Source: RGIG3009 sp045630285 (GTDB taxonomy: Bacteria > Bacillota > Clostridia > Oscillospirales > Acutalibacteraceae). From it: 64,000 nucleotides of DNA. Made by a program: the position numbers and the translations under genes. This document shows positions 17,562-26,076 of the stretch, one piece after another. The DNA lies in contig JAZQSX010000061.1 in NCBI GenBank assembly GCA_045630285.1, positions 171,150 to 235,149 on the forward strand, given 5' to 3'. The notes beneath the pieces were generated by a model. That model was not told where the DNA came from. It ran no database searches and saw nothing but the letters and a program-made list of their open reading frames with translations. The stretch's first letter is position 1. Each line of letters begins with the position of its first letter.

Positions 17562-18046
17562 TGCGTAACGGTATGATAAAAAAGATCGTTTTATGGACGC
17601 TGACTTTGTCGGTTGCCGTGGGCATCTTTGTGTTTTCGGAACAGTCTGCCGAACAATCCTCTGCAATCAGCGGCGCTGTGACGCAAGGCTTGTTGGGGAG
17701 TCTGTTTTCGTTTTTTAAGTTTACCGAGGCACAGCAGGAGTTTGTACACATTCTGATCCGAGGCGCAGCGCACGTGTTATCCTTCGCCTTGCTGGGATTG
17801 TTTTCTGCATTGCTCGTCCGCTGTTATTCCGTGAAGCGCTGGACGTGGATCACTTTTGGTTCATGTGCCGCTTATGCGGTGTTTGACGAGTGTCATCAGC
17901 TGTGGATCAATGCCGGACGTGCCTTTGAGCTGGTGGACGTGGTGAAGGATTGTATAGGTGCGCTGTTGGGTATGGCGCTGGTGGCGGGGGTACATCGCTT
18001 GGTTGTGCGCCGCCGTGAGAAAAAGCAAAAGCAAAAGGAAGGTTGA
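17561..18046 (+). CDS. VanZ-family membrane protein
   Basis: The 161-residue protein has four predicted membrane helices. It carries the VanZ pattern: FVFSEQSAEQSS after helix 1, AHVLSFALLGLFSALL, and YAVFDECHQLWINAGRAFELVDVVKD before the last helix. VanZ itself gives low-level teicoplanin resistance, but most chromosomal homologues have no known function. Its start overlaps the ybaB stop by one base (TAATG), so it is translated in the recR operon, which is an uncommon insertion in this synteny. Confidence 0.8.
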   Translation: MRNGMIKKIVLWTLTLSVAVGIFVFSEQSAEQSSAISGAVTQGLLGSLFSFFKFTEAQQEFVHILIRGAAHVLSFALLGLFSALLVRCYSVKRWTWITFGSCAAYAVFDECHQLWINAGRAFELVDVVKDCIGALLGMALVAGVHRLVVRRREKKQKQKEG

Positions 18047-18049
18047 CAC

Positions 18050-18649
18050 ATGGCGTATCGTGTGGCTGCACTGGATAAATTGATCGAACAATGGGAGCGA
18101 CTCCCGGGTATTGGTCATAAAACGGCGGTTCGTTTGGCATTTTCAATGCTATCCATGTCGGAACCGGAAGCAAACGGGTTTGTCAATGCCATTGTCGATG
18201 CCCGTAAAAATATCCACGAATGTGAGATCTGTTGCAATTTAACCGACGGGGAGCAGTGCAGTGTTTGCTCAGCTGTGAACCGTGATGAAAGCATCATCTG
18301 TGTGGTTGAGGAGCCGCAGGACGTGCTGGCGTTTGAGCGCACCCGGGAATATCAGGGCGTCTATCACGTTCTCCACGGTACGATCTCGCCGATGGATGGT
18401 ATTGGCCCCGAGCAGTTGCGTATTAAGCAACTGCTGACACGTGTGGCGAATACGGACGTTTCTGAAGTGATCATGGCGACGAATCCCACGGTAGAAGGGG
18501 AGGCGACGGCCATGTATTTGTCAAGGCTTCTGAAGCCGTTTGAGATTAAAGTGACCCGCCTGGCTTACGGTATTCCTGTGGGCGGCGATCTGGAATATGC
18601 TGATGAAGTTACGTTGCGTCGTTCGTTGGAGGGACGCAGCGAATTGTAA
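18050..18649 (+). CDS. recR: Recombination protein RecR
   Basis: RecR works with RecO to load RecA on gapped DNA. The 199 residues contain the helix-hairpin-helix LPGIGHKTAVRLA, the four-Cys zinc site (CEICCNLTDGEQCSVC), and a Toprim domain (CVVEEPQDV, MATNPTVEGEATAMYL). The length is typical. It lies 3 bases after the VanZ-like gene. Confidence 0.96.
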   Translation: MAYRVAALDKLIEQWERLPGIGHKTAVRLAFSMLSMSEPEANGFVNAIVDARKNIHECEICCNLTDGEQCSVCSAVNRDESIICVVEEPQDVLAFERTREYQGVYHVLHGTISPMDGIGPEQLRIKQLLTRVANTDVSEVIMATNPTVEGEATAMYLSRLLKPFEIKVTRLAYGIPVGGDLEYADEVTLRRSLEGRSEL

Positions 18650-18661
18650 GGAGGAATCGTC

Positions 18662-19132
18662 ATGGCCGGCGAACGGGTCGCAACCAAGACCATTGCTGAA
18701 AACCGAAAAGCCTTCCATGACTATTTCGTCGAAGAGTCTATGGAGGCAGGCATCGAGCTGTGCGGCACTGAGGTGAAATCCCTTCGCAAGGGCTCGGTAA
18801 ATCTGAAGGACGCCTGGTGCACGGTGGATAACGGAGAGCTGTTTATCAAAGGGATGCACATCAGTCCTTATGAGCAGGGAAACATCTTCAACCGTGACCC
18901 AATGCGTGTGCGAAAGCTGTTGATGCATCGGCGGGAGATATTTCGTTTGTACGGTTTGTTGAAGCAACAACAGGGCTTGACCTTGATCCCGTTGTCACTG
19001 TATTTTAAGGGCTCCCGTGTGAAGGTGCAGTTGGGACTTTGCCGTGGTAAGAAATTGTACGATAAGCGTGAGGATGCGGCAAAACGGGATATGAAGCGTG
19101 AAGCAGAGCGTGCTCTGCGTCGGGATATGTAA
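18662..19132 (+). CDS. smpB: SsrA-binding protein SmpB
   Basis: SmpB brings tmRNA to stalled ribosomes. The 156-residue protein shows IAENRKAFHDYFVEE, GIELCGTEVKSLRKG, ALCRGKKLYDKRE-like LCRGKKLYDKRED, and a basic C-terminal tail (KREAERALRRDM) that mimics an anticodon arm. AGGAGG precedes the ATG. No tmRNA gene was recognised in the window. Confidence 0.96.
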   Translation: MAGERVATKTIAENRKAFHDYFVEESMEAGIELCGTEVKSLRKGSVNLKDAWCTVDNGELFIKGMHISPYEQGNIFNRDPMRVRKLLMHRREIFRLYGLLKQQQGLTLIPLSLYFKGSRVKVQLGLCRGKKLYDKREDAAKRDMKREAERALRRDM

Positions 19133-19155
19133 ATGGTGGGAAGGGGGATAAGCGG

Positions 19156-20100
19156 ATGAGCCTTGTATCGGTGATCATCCCTTCGTATAACGAGGAGAAA
19201 AACATTGCCTTGGCGGCGCAACGCTTGTCTGAAGTGTTGCGTGATGCCAATATTTCGTACGAGCTGATCTTTGTGGATGACGGCTCCCGTGATCGCACCT
19301 ATGAGCTCATTTGCGAGGAAGCGAAGAGAAATCCGGCGGTGCGGGGCGTGTCCTTCAGCCGCAACTTCGGCAAAGAAGCGGCGATTTTTGCAGGGCTTCG
19401 CGAAGCGAAGGGCGACGCATGCGTCGTGACGGATTGTGATATGCAGTTCCCGCCGGAAGTGATACCGCAAATGGTTGACCTGTGGGAGCAGGGGTATGAG
19501 GTTGTAGAAGGCAAAAAGAGCAGCCGTGGCAAGGAAAGTGCTTCACACGGCTTGTTTGCCCGCCTATTTTACCGTCTGGTAGGAAAAGCCGTCGGTATGG
19601 ATATGCAATCATCCTCCGATTTTAAGCTGTTGGATCGCTGCGTTGTCAACGTTATGAATTCCTTGCAGGAGAAGGACACGTTCTTCCGTGCCTTGTCGTT
19701 CTGGGCGGGCTTCCGCACGGCTACGGTGGAGTTTGAGGTGGCGGAGCGTATCAACGGCACGTCCAAGTGGTCAATTCGGGGCTTGCTGAAGTATGCTATC
19801 AACAATATCACCTCATTTACGACGGCGCCGCTTCGACTGGTGACGGTGCTTGGCGGCATTCTGCTGGCGTGTACCCTTGTTTTGGGTGTTCAAACACTGG
19901 TGAAGTTCTTTATGGGCGATGCCGTGGAAGGGTTTACAACCGTTATTTTGTTGCTGCTGTTGATTGGAGGCTCTATTATGGTGAGCCTTGGCATTATCGG
20001 CCACTATATTGCCCGTATTTATGACGAAGTGAAGAACCGCCCGCGATATATCATCGCACATCGTACAGAGGAGGCGACGGCACATGCTGCTGACACTTGA
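19156..20100 (+). CDS. Family 2 glycosyltransferase, polyprenyl-phosphate type (GtrB/DPM1-like)
   Basis: The 314 residues have an N-terminal GT-A domain (VSVIIPSYNEEKNI, FVDDGSRDRT, TDCDMQFPPEV, then the RxxKW-type NGTSKWSIRGL) and two C-terminal membrane helices. This is the layout of GtrB-like enzymes that transfer a hexose from a nucleotide sugar to undecaprenyl phosphate on the cytoplasmic face. A GtrA-type flippase gene lies 1.4 kb downstream, which would complete such a pathway. The last 17 bases overlap coaX. Confidence 0.85.
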   Translation: MSLVSVIIPSYNEEKNIALAAQRLSEVLRDANISYELIFVDDGSRDRTYELICEEAKRNPAVRGVSFSRNFGKEAAIFAGLREAKGDACVVTDCDMQFPPEVIPQMVDLWEQGYEVVEGKKSSRGKESASHGLFARLFYRLVGKAVGMDMQSSSDFKLLDRCVVNVMNSLQEKDTFFRALSFWAGFRTATVEFEVAERINGTSKWSIRGLLKYAINNITSFTTAPLRLVTVLGGILLACTLVLGVQTLVKFFMGDAVEGFTTVILLLLLIGGSIMVSLGIIGHYIARIYDEVKNRPRYIIAHRTEEATAHAADT

Positions 20101-20851
20101 TCTTGGCAACACCAATCTGACGGTTGGTGTGTTTCAACAAGAGGAGCTGGTGTGCGAATGTCGCCTAAAAACCGATCGTTCCCGCACCGGCGACCAATAC
20201 GCCGTGGAGCTGCTGTCCATTTTGAAATTAAACGGTATTGATCCCGAGGCGATCCACGGTTCGATCCTGAGCTCGGTCGTTCCCGGCTTGGACACGGTTC
20301 TTTGTATGGTGTTGGAGCGTATTACCGGCGTTGAGCCGTTGCTGGTTGGCCCGGGAATCAAAACGGGGATGAATATCCGTATTGATAATCCGGCACAGCT
20401 TGGTGCGGATCTCTTGGTTGGCGCTGTAGCGGCGGTGCATAAGTACGGAGCACCGTGTATCGTGTGGGATCTCGGCACGGCAACTACAGTTTCGGCAATC
20501 GATGTGAACGGCGCTTTTCGCGGCGGTGCGATCATGCCCGGCGTGGCAACCTCGCTGGATTCCTTGGTGAGCAATGCGTCGTTGTTGCAGCGTGTTCATA
20601 TCAAGGCGCCTGAGAACGCCATAGGCACGAATACCAGTGATTCCATGCGTTCCGGCGTAGTGCTTGGTACGGCGTCGATGATGGAGGGTATGTGCGACCG
20701 CATTGAGCAGGAGCTGGGTGTGAAGGCTACGGTGGTAGTTACGGGTGGCTTGGGTCGTGAGATCGCTGCTGCCTGCCGCCGTGAAACTGTATATGATAAT
20801 CGTCTGTTGTTGGACGGTCTTCGTTTGATTTATGATAAGAACCGTGCCTGA
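20084..20851 (+). CDS. coaX: Type III pantothenate kinase
   Basis: CoaX phosphorylates pantothenate, the first step of coenzyme A synthesis. The 255 residues carry LDLGNTNLTVGVF (phosphate-binding loop), RTGDQYA, GPGIKTGMNI, WDLGTATTVSAID, and GGAIMPG. The family needs a monovalent cation and resists feedback by CoA. The next gene is an ECF S component that probably imports pantothenate. Confidence 0.95.
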   Translation: MLLTLDLGNTNLTVGVFQQEELVCECRLKTDRSRTGDQYAVELLSILKLNGIDPEAIHGSILSSVVPGLDTVLCMVLERITGVEPLLVGPGIKTGMNIRIDNPAQLGADLLVGAVAAVHKYGAPCIVWDLGTATTVSAIDVNGAFRGGAIMPGVATSLDSLVSNASLLQRVHIKAPENAIGTNTSDSMRSGVVLGTASMMEGMCDRIEQELGVKATVVVTGGLGREIAAACRRETVYDNRLLLDGLRLIYDKNRA

Positions 20852-20866
20852 CGGTTTTTATAAAAA

Positions 20867-20893
20867 ATGCGCTGCATCCCATAGGGAGCAGCA
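20867..20893 (+). other. Stem-loop between coaX and the ECF S-component gene
   Basis: GCTGC-A-TCCC pairs with GGGA-GCAGC around a short loop just before AAGGAG. There is no T run, so it is not a normal terminator. It may stabilise or tune the downstream message. Confidence 0.4.
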
Positions 20894-20911
20894 GCAAGGA
20901 GTGTAATTTCT

Positions 20912-21505
20912 ATGGCATCAAAGAAAACGGTTCAATTAACGCAGTTGTCCATTTTGGCAGCACTGATCGTGGTGCTCCAGCTGATGAGCTACAACATAAA
21001 AATCGGCACCTTTAATTTATCGCTGGTGCTGATTCCGCTGGTTATCGGCGGCGTTATGTTCGGTCCCTTGGCAGGCGCTATTTTAGGTTCTCTGTTCAGC
21101 GCAGTTGTGATTGTTGGCTGCGTTACCGGCATGGATGCCGGCGGTAATATCCTTTGGAACGTTAACCCCTGGCTTACGGTGCTGGTTTGCTTGGTCAAGG
21201 GAACAACTGCCGGTTTTGTCGGTGGTGCGGTTGCAAAATTGTTTAGCAAGAAAACCAATGTGCCTTTCCTTGGGGTCCTTATTGCAGCGCTTGCAGTCCC
21301 GATTGTGAACACCGGTCTGTTTGTATTAGGTATGTGGTTCTTGTTTCGTGAGACGCTTGTCGCATGGGCGGGTGGACAAGAAGTTGTGTCGTATGTCTTT
21401 CTTACACTGATTGGTGTTAATTTTCTGATTGAATTGGGTTTGAATCTCGTGCTGTCACCCACGACAGAACGTATTATTACAGCGGTGCGCCGTGGTATAC
21501 GGTAA
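20912..21505 (+). CDS. ECF transporter substrate-binding S component, probably pantothenate
   Basis: The 197-residue protein is very hydrophobic, with about six membrane helices. Its N-terminal part (LTQLSILAALIVVLQLM) includes the small-residue AxxxA-like motif that docks S components on the EcfT subunit. The FNLSLVLIPLVIGGVMFGPLAGA block is typical of vitamin S components. Location directly behind coaX suggests the PanT specificity; this is contextual inference. The shared EcfA/EcfA'/EcfT module is not in the window. Confidence 0.82.
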   Translation: MASKKTVQLTQLSILAALIVVLQLMSYNIKIGTFNLSLVLIPLVIGGVMFGPLAGAILGSLFSAVVIVGCVTGMDAGGNILWNVNPWLTVLVCLVKGTTAGFVGGAVAKLFSKKTNVPFLGVLIAALAVPIVNTGLFVLGMWFLFRETLVAWAGGQEVVSYVFLTLIGVNFLIELGLNLVLSPTTERIITAVRRGIR

Positions 21506-21523
21506 TCCGGAGGAGGGTACCCC

Positions 21524-21994
21524 ATGGCCGGCGGAGATGTCTTTGACCGCTTGTTTGCCTGCCGAATTCTGAAGCCGTTGCAGCCGTTTTGGCAGCGTCA
21601 CCGTGAGGTACTGTTGTATCTTCTCTTTGGCGGCTTGACGACGGTGATCAGCATTGGCTCGTTCTGGCTGTGCGAAGACGGGCTTGGCATACAAGTACAT
21701 ATTGCCAACACGATTTCGTGGCTGCTGGCCGTGTTGTTTGCTTTTGTGACAAATCGTTTGTGGGTTTTTCAGGCGCCTGCAAAGGGTGCGGCACTATGGA
21801 TGCAGCTACTTCGCTTTTACGGTGGAAGATTGGCGACCTTTTTGGCTGAGGAAGTCATCTTGCTGGTCTTCATCACATGGCTCGATTTCCACGAGTTGAC
21901 AGTTAAAATCGCCGCTCAAATCGTGGTACTCATCTTGAACTATATTGTTAGTAAACTATTTGTATTTCGATCAAAAAAAGCCGACGGAGAATGA
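21524..21994 (+). CDS. GtrA-family membrane protein
   Basis: The 156 residues have four membrane segments and the family signature YLLFGGLTTVISIGSF, NTISWLLAVLFAFVTNRLWVF, and LNYIVSKLFVF. GtrA-like proteins are thought to flip polyprenyl-phosphate sugars across the membrane. A partner glycosyltransferase of the right kind is encoded at 19.2 kb in the same gene run. The stop codon lies in the loop of the terminator hairpin. Confidence 0.85.
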   Translation: MAGGDVFDRLFACRILKPLQPFWQRHREVLLYLLFGGLTTVISIGSFWLCEDGLGIQVHIANTISWLLAVLFAFVTNRLWVFQAPAKGAALWMQLLRFYGGRLATFLAEEVILLVFITWLDFHELTVKIAAQIVVLILNYIVSKLFVFRSKKADGE

Positions 21995-22010
21995 TCCGTC
22001 GGCTTTTTTT
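21972..22010. terminator. Bidirectional terminator between gtrA-like and MATE genes
   Basis: A 9-bp stem (GCCGACGGA / TCCGTCGGC) is flanked by A7 and T7, so it works for both convergent genes. Confidence 0.92.
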
Positions 22011-23355
22011 ATGCATTTTGCAGTGCTTGTCGCATGGCGGGCGTTTGCCATCTTCCGCTGAAATAGATGATGATCGCAAAGATAGCTTCAACGATCCAGG
22101 AGAGCGCCAGTGCCGCATAAATACCGTACAAGCCCCAAACCGGTTCCAGCAGATAACCGGTACTGACATAGGTGACACAGCCGATAAAGGATGCCAGCAA
22201 CAGCAAACGGGTCGCCTTTAATCCTTTGAGGATGGAATGGAACAAGTTGTTGATAAGGTTGAACAGAATTAGCGGCAGGAAGAATTGCAGGAACGGGGTA
22301 GCCAGATTATAGCTTTCTATCGGCGCATCGGTGTTGAAGAACAGACTTGCCATAAAGGTGGGGAACAGTGCGCAGACAAGAAGCAGCGGCAGTACAAATA
22401 AGGAGGATTGTCGCAGAATGATGAAAATACCGCCGCGGATGCGGTCGTATCGACCGTTGCCGGTGCATTGCGAGGTGAAGTTGGCCAAAACCTTGGTCGA
22501 GTTCTGATAGATGGCTGATACCAGATTATAATACTTTCTGGAAACACTGAAGGCGGCAGTGGCAGCAAAGCCATTGGCGTTGATCAGCGGTGTGACCAAG
22601 GCATTGGCGATGTAAATCAGACCTTGTTGGAACATTGACGGAATGGCGTAGGGGGTAGTGCCACGGAAGTATCCCGCCATCGAAAAGCGTCCCACCGCGC
22701 CAAGCTCGCGGAAGATTCTCAAGAACTTGAAAACATAGCAGACAGCGACAATCGCAGAGGCGAAGATGGTGGATAAGGCAACACCAACGACGCCGGCGTC
22801 CCATTTCAAAACCGATAGCAGGTTGCCGGCGATGGTAACAACACAGGTAATGATGGACATATACAGCGGGAACGAGGAGATTCCCAGAGCGTTGGTTAGG
22901 TAGACACCAAGCCACGAGAAGTTTTGGATGGCGAGACCTCCGACGATGACACAGAAATACTGCGCCGCTTCTTTACGAATAAGCGGATCAACCTGCAACG
23001 CATCCAACAAAGGCTGATGGAAGACGATTAACGTGACACCGAGCAGAATAGCGACAATGCTTTCGGTCAGTAAGGTGGCGATGATGGTGTTGCGCAATTT
23101 CAGTTTGTCTCCGGAGCTGAACAACTTTGCAACATAAATGCCACAGCCGACACCGTAACCCCAAAAGATCGAATCGACCAGTGACAGAAACTCACCGGTT
23201 GCCCCCAAGGCCGCCAAGGATTCCGTTCCCATGAACTGACCGATAATGATTGAGTTGATAATGGAATACGCCTGACCCAACAACCCTGCCAAAATTGCCG
23301 GTATGGCAAAACGAAGAAAGGTTTTGGTAAGGTTTCCGGAGGTTAGATCTTTCAT
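22009..23355 (-). CDS. MATE-family efflux transporter
   Basis: The 448-residue protein has about 12 membrane helices in two MatE halves. It shows KTFLRFAIPAILAGLLGQAYSIINSIIIGQFMG and the second-half GTTPYAIPSMFQQGLIYIANALV region in pieces typical of the family. MATE proteins export drugs or metabolites with Na+ or H+. I chose the ATG at 23355 (MKDLTSGN), behind GGGGG. The gene is divergent from a DeoR regulator, and the control region between them holds a perfect palindrome. Confidence 0.88.
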   Translation of the reverse strand: MKDLTSGNLTKTFLRFAIPAILAGLLGQAYSIINSIIIGQFMGTESLAALGATGEFLSLVDSIFWGYGVGCGIYVAKLFSSGDKLKLRNTIIATLLTESIVAILLGVTLIVFHQPLLDALQVDPLIRKEAAQYFCVIVGGLAIQNFSWLGVYLTNALGISSFPLYMSIITCVVTIAGNLLSVLKWDAGVVGVALSTIFASAIVAVCYVFKFLRIFRELGAVGRFSMAGYFRGTTPYAIPSMFQQGLIYIANALVTPLINANGFAATAAFSVSRKYYNLVSAIYQNSTKVLANFTSQCTGNGRYDRIRGGIFIILRQSSLFVLPLLLVCALFPTFMASLFFNTDAPIESYNLATPFLQFFLPLILFNLINNLFHSILKGLKATRLLLLASFIGCVTYVSTGYLLEPVWGLYGIYAALALSWIVEAIFAIIIYFSGRWQTPAMRQALQNA

Positions 23356-23370
23356 AATATGCACCCCCAC

Positions 23371-23399
23371 TTGACACCGTGTCAAATTCTGCCTATAAT
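23371..23399 (+). promoter_or_regulatory. Perfect consensus promoter overlapping a palindromic operator
   Basis: TTGACA (23371-23376) and TATAAT (23394-23399) are spaced by exactly 17 bases, facing the DeoR gene. The -35 box is half of a perfect 7-1-7 palindrome, TTGACAC-C-GTGTCAA (23371-23385). This is a plausible repressor site that would block RNA polymerase directly. It also sits just upstream of the divergent MATE gene. Confidence 0.8.
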
Positions 23400-23478
23400 A
23401 ATAACGAATCTTTCAACTTTTTGCAACCGTGTTGAAAAAAACGGTAATTTCTCAACAATTCTCATTTTTGGGGGCGAA

Positions 23479-24228
23479 ATGATGTATCCTCAGGAACGGC
23501 AGGATGAGATTCTGGCTATTTTGGAAAAGCATCAGTATGTTCCGGTGGCGTATCTGATTGAAAAGTTACACTACAGCTCAGCGACGATTAACCGCGATTT
23601 GAATGTTTTGGAGAAACGTCAGATGGTGCGTCGTAGTTATGGTGGGGTGGAGTTGGTGGAATCCGGTGCGGTGCCGCTGGTGTTTCGCCAGCATAAACAG
23701 CACCGTGCCAAGGAAAAGATCGCACAAAAAGCGGCGGAGTTTGTGTGCGATGGCGATGTTCTTTTTATTGACGGATCGACCACGGCGCAGCACATGGGGC
23801 CGTATTTGGCCGAAAAAAGCGATATCACGGTGATTACCAACAATATCACCCTGGTAAGTTATCTGAGCGATTTGGGTATTCAGTGCGTGGTTTTGGGAGG
23901 CAGAATTTTAGAAGCACCCAGTATGACGGGTAGTATTGATACCATTGATATGGCTCGGACGTACCGCGCCGACAAAGCTTTCTTCTCAACCGGTGGTGTC
24001 ACCGATGATGGGTTTATCTGCAGCGGCGGTATCTATTACGGGCTTTACCGCGTGATGATGCAAAACTCGAATCAGAGCTTTTATTTGGTCGATAACAACA
24101 AACGCAATCGGAGCTTATCCAAGGTGCTGTGCGATTTTTCTGAGGTGGATTACGTGATCAGTGACTGCGATTTTTCGCTGTTACAGGATCGGTATGCCGA
24201 TACGCAGTTCATTCATATTACCGTATAA
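23479..24228 (+). CDS. DeoR-family transcriptional regulator
   Basis: The 249 residues contain an N-terminal helix-turn-helix (RQDEILAILEKHQYVPVAYL, SSATINRDLNVLEKR, MVRRSYGGVEL). The C-terminal sugar-phosphate-sensing domain has FIDGSTTAQHMGPYL, ITNNITLVSYL, and GGRILE. The family usually represses sugar or nucleoside genes and responds to a phosphorylated sugar. It probably controls itself and the divergent MATE exporter through the palindrome at 23371. The start at 23479 (or the next ATG) follows GGGGGCG. Confidence 0.88.
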   Translation: MMYPQERQDEILAILEKHQYVPVAYLIEKLHYSSATINRDLNVLEKRQMVRRSYGGVELVESGAVPLVFRQHKQHRAKEKIAQKAAEFVCDGDVLFIDGSTTAQHMGPYLAEKSDITVITNNITLVSYLSDLGIQCVVLGGRILEAPSMTGSIDTIDMARTYRADKAFFSTGGVTDDGFICSGGIYYGLYRVMMQNSNQSFYLVDNNKRNRSLSKVLCDFSEVDYVISDCDFSLLQDRYADTQFIHITV

Positions 24229-24260
24229 AAAAGGCGCAGAGTGCATCTGCGCCTTTTTTA
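24226..24260. terminator. Bidirectional terminator between DeoR and AraC genes
   Basis: The 10-bp stem AAGGCGCAGA / TCTGCGCCTT with loop GTGCA is flanked by A6 and T6. Confidence 0.92.
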
Positions 24261-25064
24261 ACTGATGCGTGTGCTGTTTTCTCGGATATATTCTTTCGGT
24301 GTCAGGGACAATATGTGCTTGAAAACCTTGGAAAAATAGGCGGGATCGGAAAAACCGCTTTCAGAGGCGATGGCCGAAATAACGGTTTGGTTGCTTTTCA
24401 TCAGTTTAATGGCGTGTTGTACTCGTAACCGGTTGACATATTCGGTGAACTTCATGCCGGTACGCTTGATAAACAGTGCAGAAAAGTATTTTTCGTTATA
24501 GAAAAACATATCGGCGACACGGACGACGCTCATACCAACGTCGGCGTAGTTGGCGTTGATGTAGTCCAGCGCTTCGTTAAAGCGATCGGCTGTGGTGGCC
24601 GTTTTGCTGTCGTCGCAGTTGATGAAGGATAGGGTGTAAAGCAGAACGCTTTCGGTCAGCAGTGTGGCGTTTTTTTCGTTGACGCGGCGCACGGCGTTCA
24701 TCCAGAAGCTTGTCAGCTCTTTGGGACAATGGAACACACAGTTGTCAGTGACAACGCCGACACGTGTCAACAGTTCTTCGGCACCTTGACCGTTAAAGCT
24801 GATGTATAGAACGGTGAAAGGGGTCGTTGTGGTAACCTTAAAAGGCTGAAACGGACGTGTGAAAAACAAAGAACCGGGGGCAAGCTCGTGCTGTATCCCT
24901 TCAATTTGCAGGGTAGGAGTGCCTTTGAATATCAGGTAAGCATAGTAGTTGGACCGACGGGTCGGCTTACAGATTTTTTCAAAATCCGTTTCGTAGACGA
25001 AATGGAAAAATTCAATGCTGTGACGGCTTTCTTCAGCCGGTATGAAATTACAAATATCGTTCAT
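24258..25064 (-). CDS. AraC-family transcriptional regulator
   Basis: The 268-residue protein has an N-terminal cupin-like sensor part and the C-terminal double helix-turn-helix of AraC (YFSALFIKRTGMKFTEYVN, RVQHAIKLMKSN, ASESGFSDPAYFSKVFK). The ATG at 25064 has AAAGGAG upstream. It is divergent from a DMT transporter and a Gfo/Idh/MocA oxidoreductase, which it likely regulates in response to a sugar or related compound. Confidence 0.88.
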   Translation of the reverse strand: MNDICNFIPAEESRHSIEFFHFVYETDFEKICKPTRRSNYYAYLIFKGTPTLQIEGIQHELAPGSLFFTRPFQPFKVTTTTPFTVLYISFNGQGAEELLTRVGVVTDNCVFHCPKELTSFWMNAVRRVNEKNATLLTESVLLYTLSFINCDDSKTATTADRFNEALDYINANYADVGMSVVRVADMFFYNEKYFSALFIKRTGMKFTEYVNRLRVQHAIKLMKSNQTVISAIASESGFSDPAYFSKVFKHILSLTPKEYIRENSTRIS

Positions 25065-25153
25065 AGCACACCACTCCTTTTCAGAGTGTACCACTTTGTT
25101 TGTTAAAAAGCAAGAAAAATGGATTTTTTACAAGTGAATATGGGTTTTGATAC

Positions 25154-25182
25154 TTTACCGACGGCGTCCGAAATGCTATACT
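25154..25182 (+). promoter_or_regulatory. Promoter of the DMT transporter-oxidoreductase operon
   Basis: TATACT at 25177-25182 is preceded at 17 bases by TTTACC. The -35 box is poor, which fits a promoter needing the AraC-type activator. Confidence 0.5.
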
Positions 25183-25202
25183 GCAGGCAATGAGGTGAGG
25201 GC

Positions 25203-26066
25203 ATGGGTATTATTTTGATGCTGACAGGCATCCTTATCCACTTGGGCGAGAGCATGGTCGTGCGTCGTTACGGCAAGAAATATGATAACGGCGGGATGTT
25301 CTTTAACGCCATTATCTGCTTGTTTTCCGTTATCTTTTTTGTTGCAACGGACAAAGGCGGTCTTTGTTTTCCAACTGAGTTGGTGCTGTACGGACTTGTC
25401 AGCAGTGCATTCTTTGCCATTGGGTTTTATGCGATGTATGCAGCCTTGCGGCTGGGATCTTTTGTCATTACCGGCTTGATCAACTCATTTTCCGGTGTAG
25501 TTTCGATTTTTTACGGTATTTTTGTTCTGAACGAAGGGTATAGCTTTATTACTTTCTTAGCCATTGGCATGGTATTCCTTTCGCTGGTTTTGATTCGTTA
25601 CAAAAAAACGGATCCCGCCGAAAAGAAGGCGTTGTCGGCAAAATGGCTGTTCTGGACGTTGGCCTCTCTGATTAGTAACAGCTTGATCTCCGTTATATCC
25701 CGTGAGCAGCAGTTGTATTTTTCTCACGCATATGACAATGAATTTATGATCATTTCTTTGACGGGCGCCTTTGTATCGTTGGTTGTGCTGGGCTTCTTTA
25801 AGGAACGGGGTACCTTTAAAAAGACGGTAAAGAGCGGGATGCTTTACGGTATGGCAGGCGGCTTGCTCAACGGCGGAAAAAATCTGGCAAATCTCCTGTT
25901 GCTTTTGTATATGCCGATCTCGATTTCAACGCCGGTGAAGACCGGTTTAGGCTTGATCATCAGCTTTACAATCTCATTGCTGTTCTTCAAGGAACGGTTT
26001 AACAAGCAGCAGATCATTGGCGTTGGAATTGGTGCAGTAGCCTTGGTATTGTTTAATTTTGCGTGA
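25203..26066 (+). CDS. DMT-superfamily (EamA-like) transporter
   Basis: The 287 residues have about ten membrane helices arranged as two EamA repeats. The first contains SAFFAIGFYAMYAALRLGSF and the second ends PVKTGLGLIISFTISLLFFKERF. DMT proteins carry sugars, amino acids or other metabolites. GAGGTGAGGG precedes the ATG, and the oxidoreductase gene follows after 10 bases, so the pair may take up and oxidise the same compound. Confidence 0.8.
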   Translation: MGIILMLTGILIHLGESMVVRRYGKKYDNGGMFFNAIICLFSVIFFVATDKGGLCFPTELVLYGLVSSAFFAIGFYAMYAALRLGSFVITGLINSFSGVVSIFYGIFVLNEGYSFITFLAIGMVFLSLVLIRYKKTDPAEKKALSAKWLFWTLASLISNSLISVISREQQLYFSHAYDNEFMIISLTGAFVSLVVLGFFKERGTFKKTVKSGMLYGMAGGLLNGGKNLANLLLLLYMPISISTPVKTGLGLIISFTISLLFFKERFNKQQIIGVGIGAVALVLFNFA

Positions 26067-26076
26067 TAGGAGTGTA

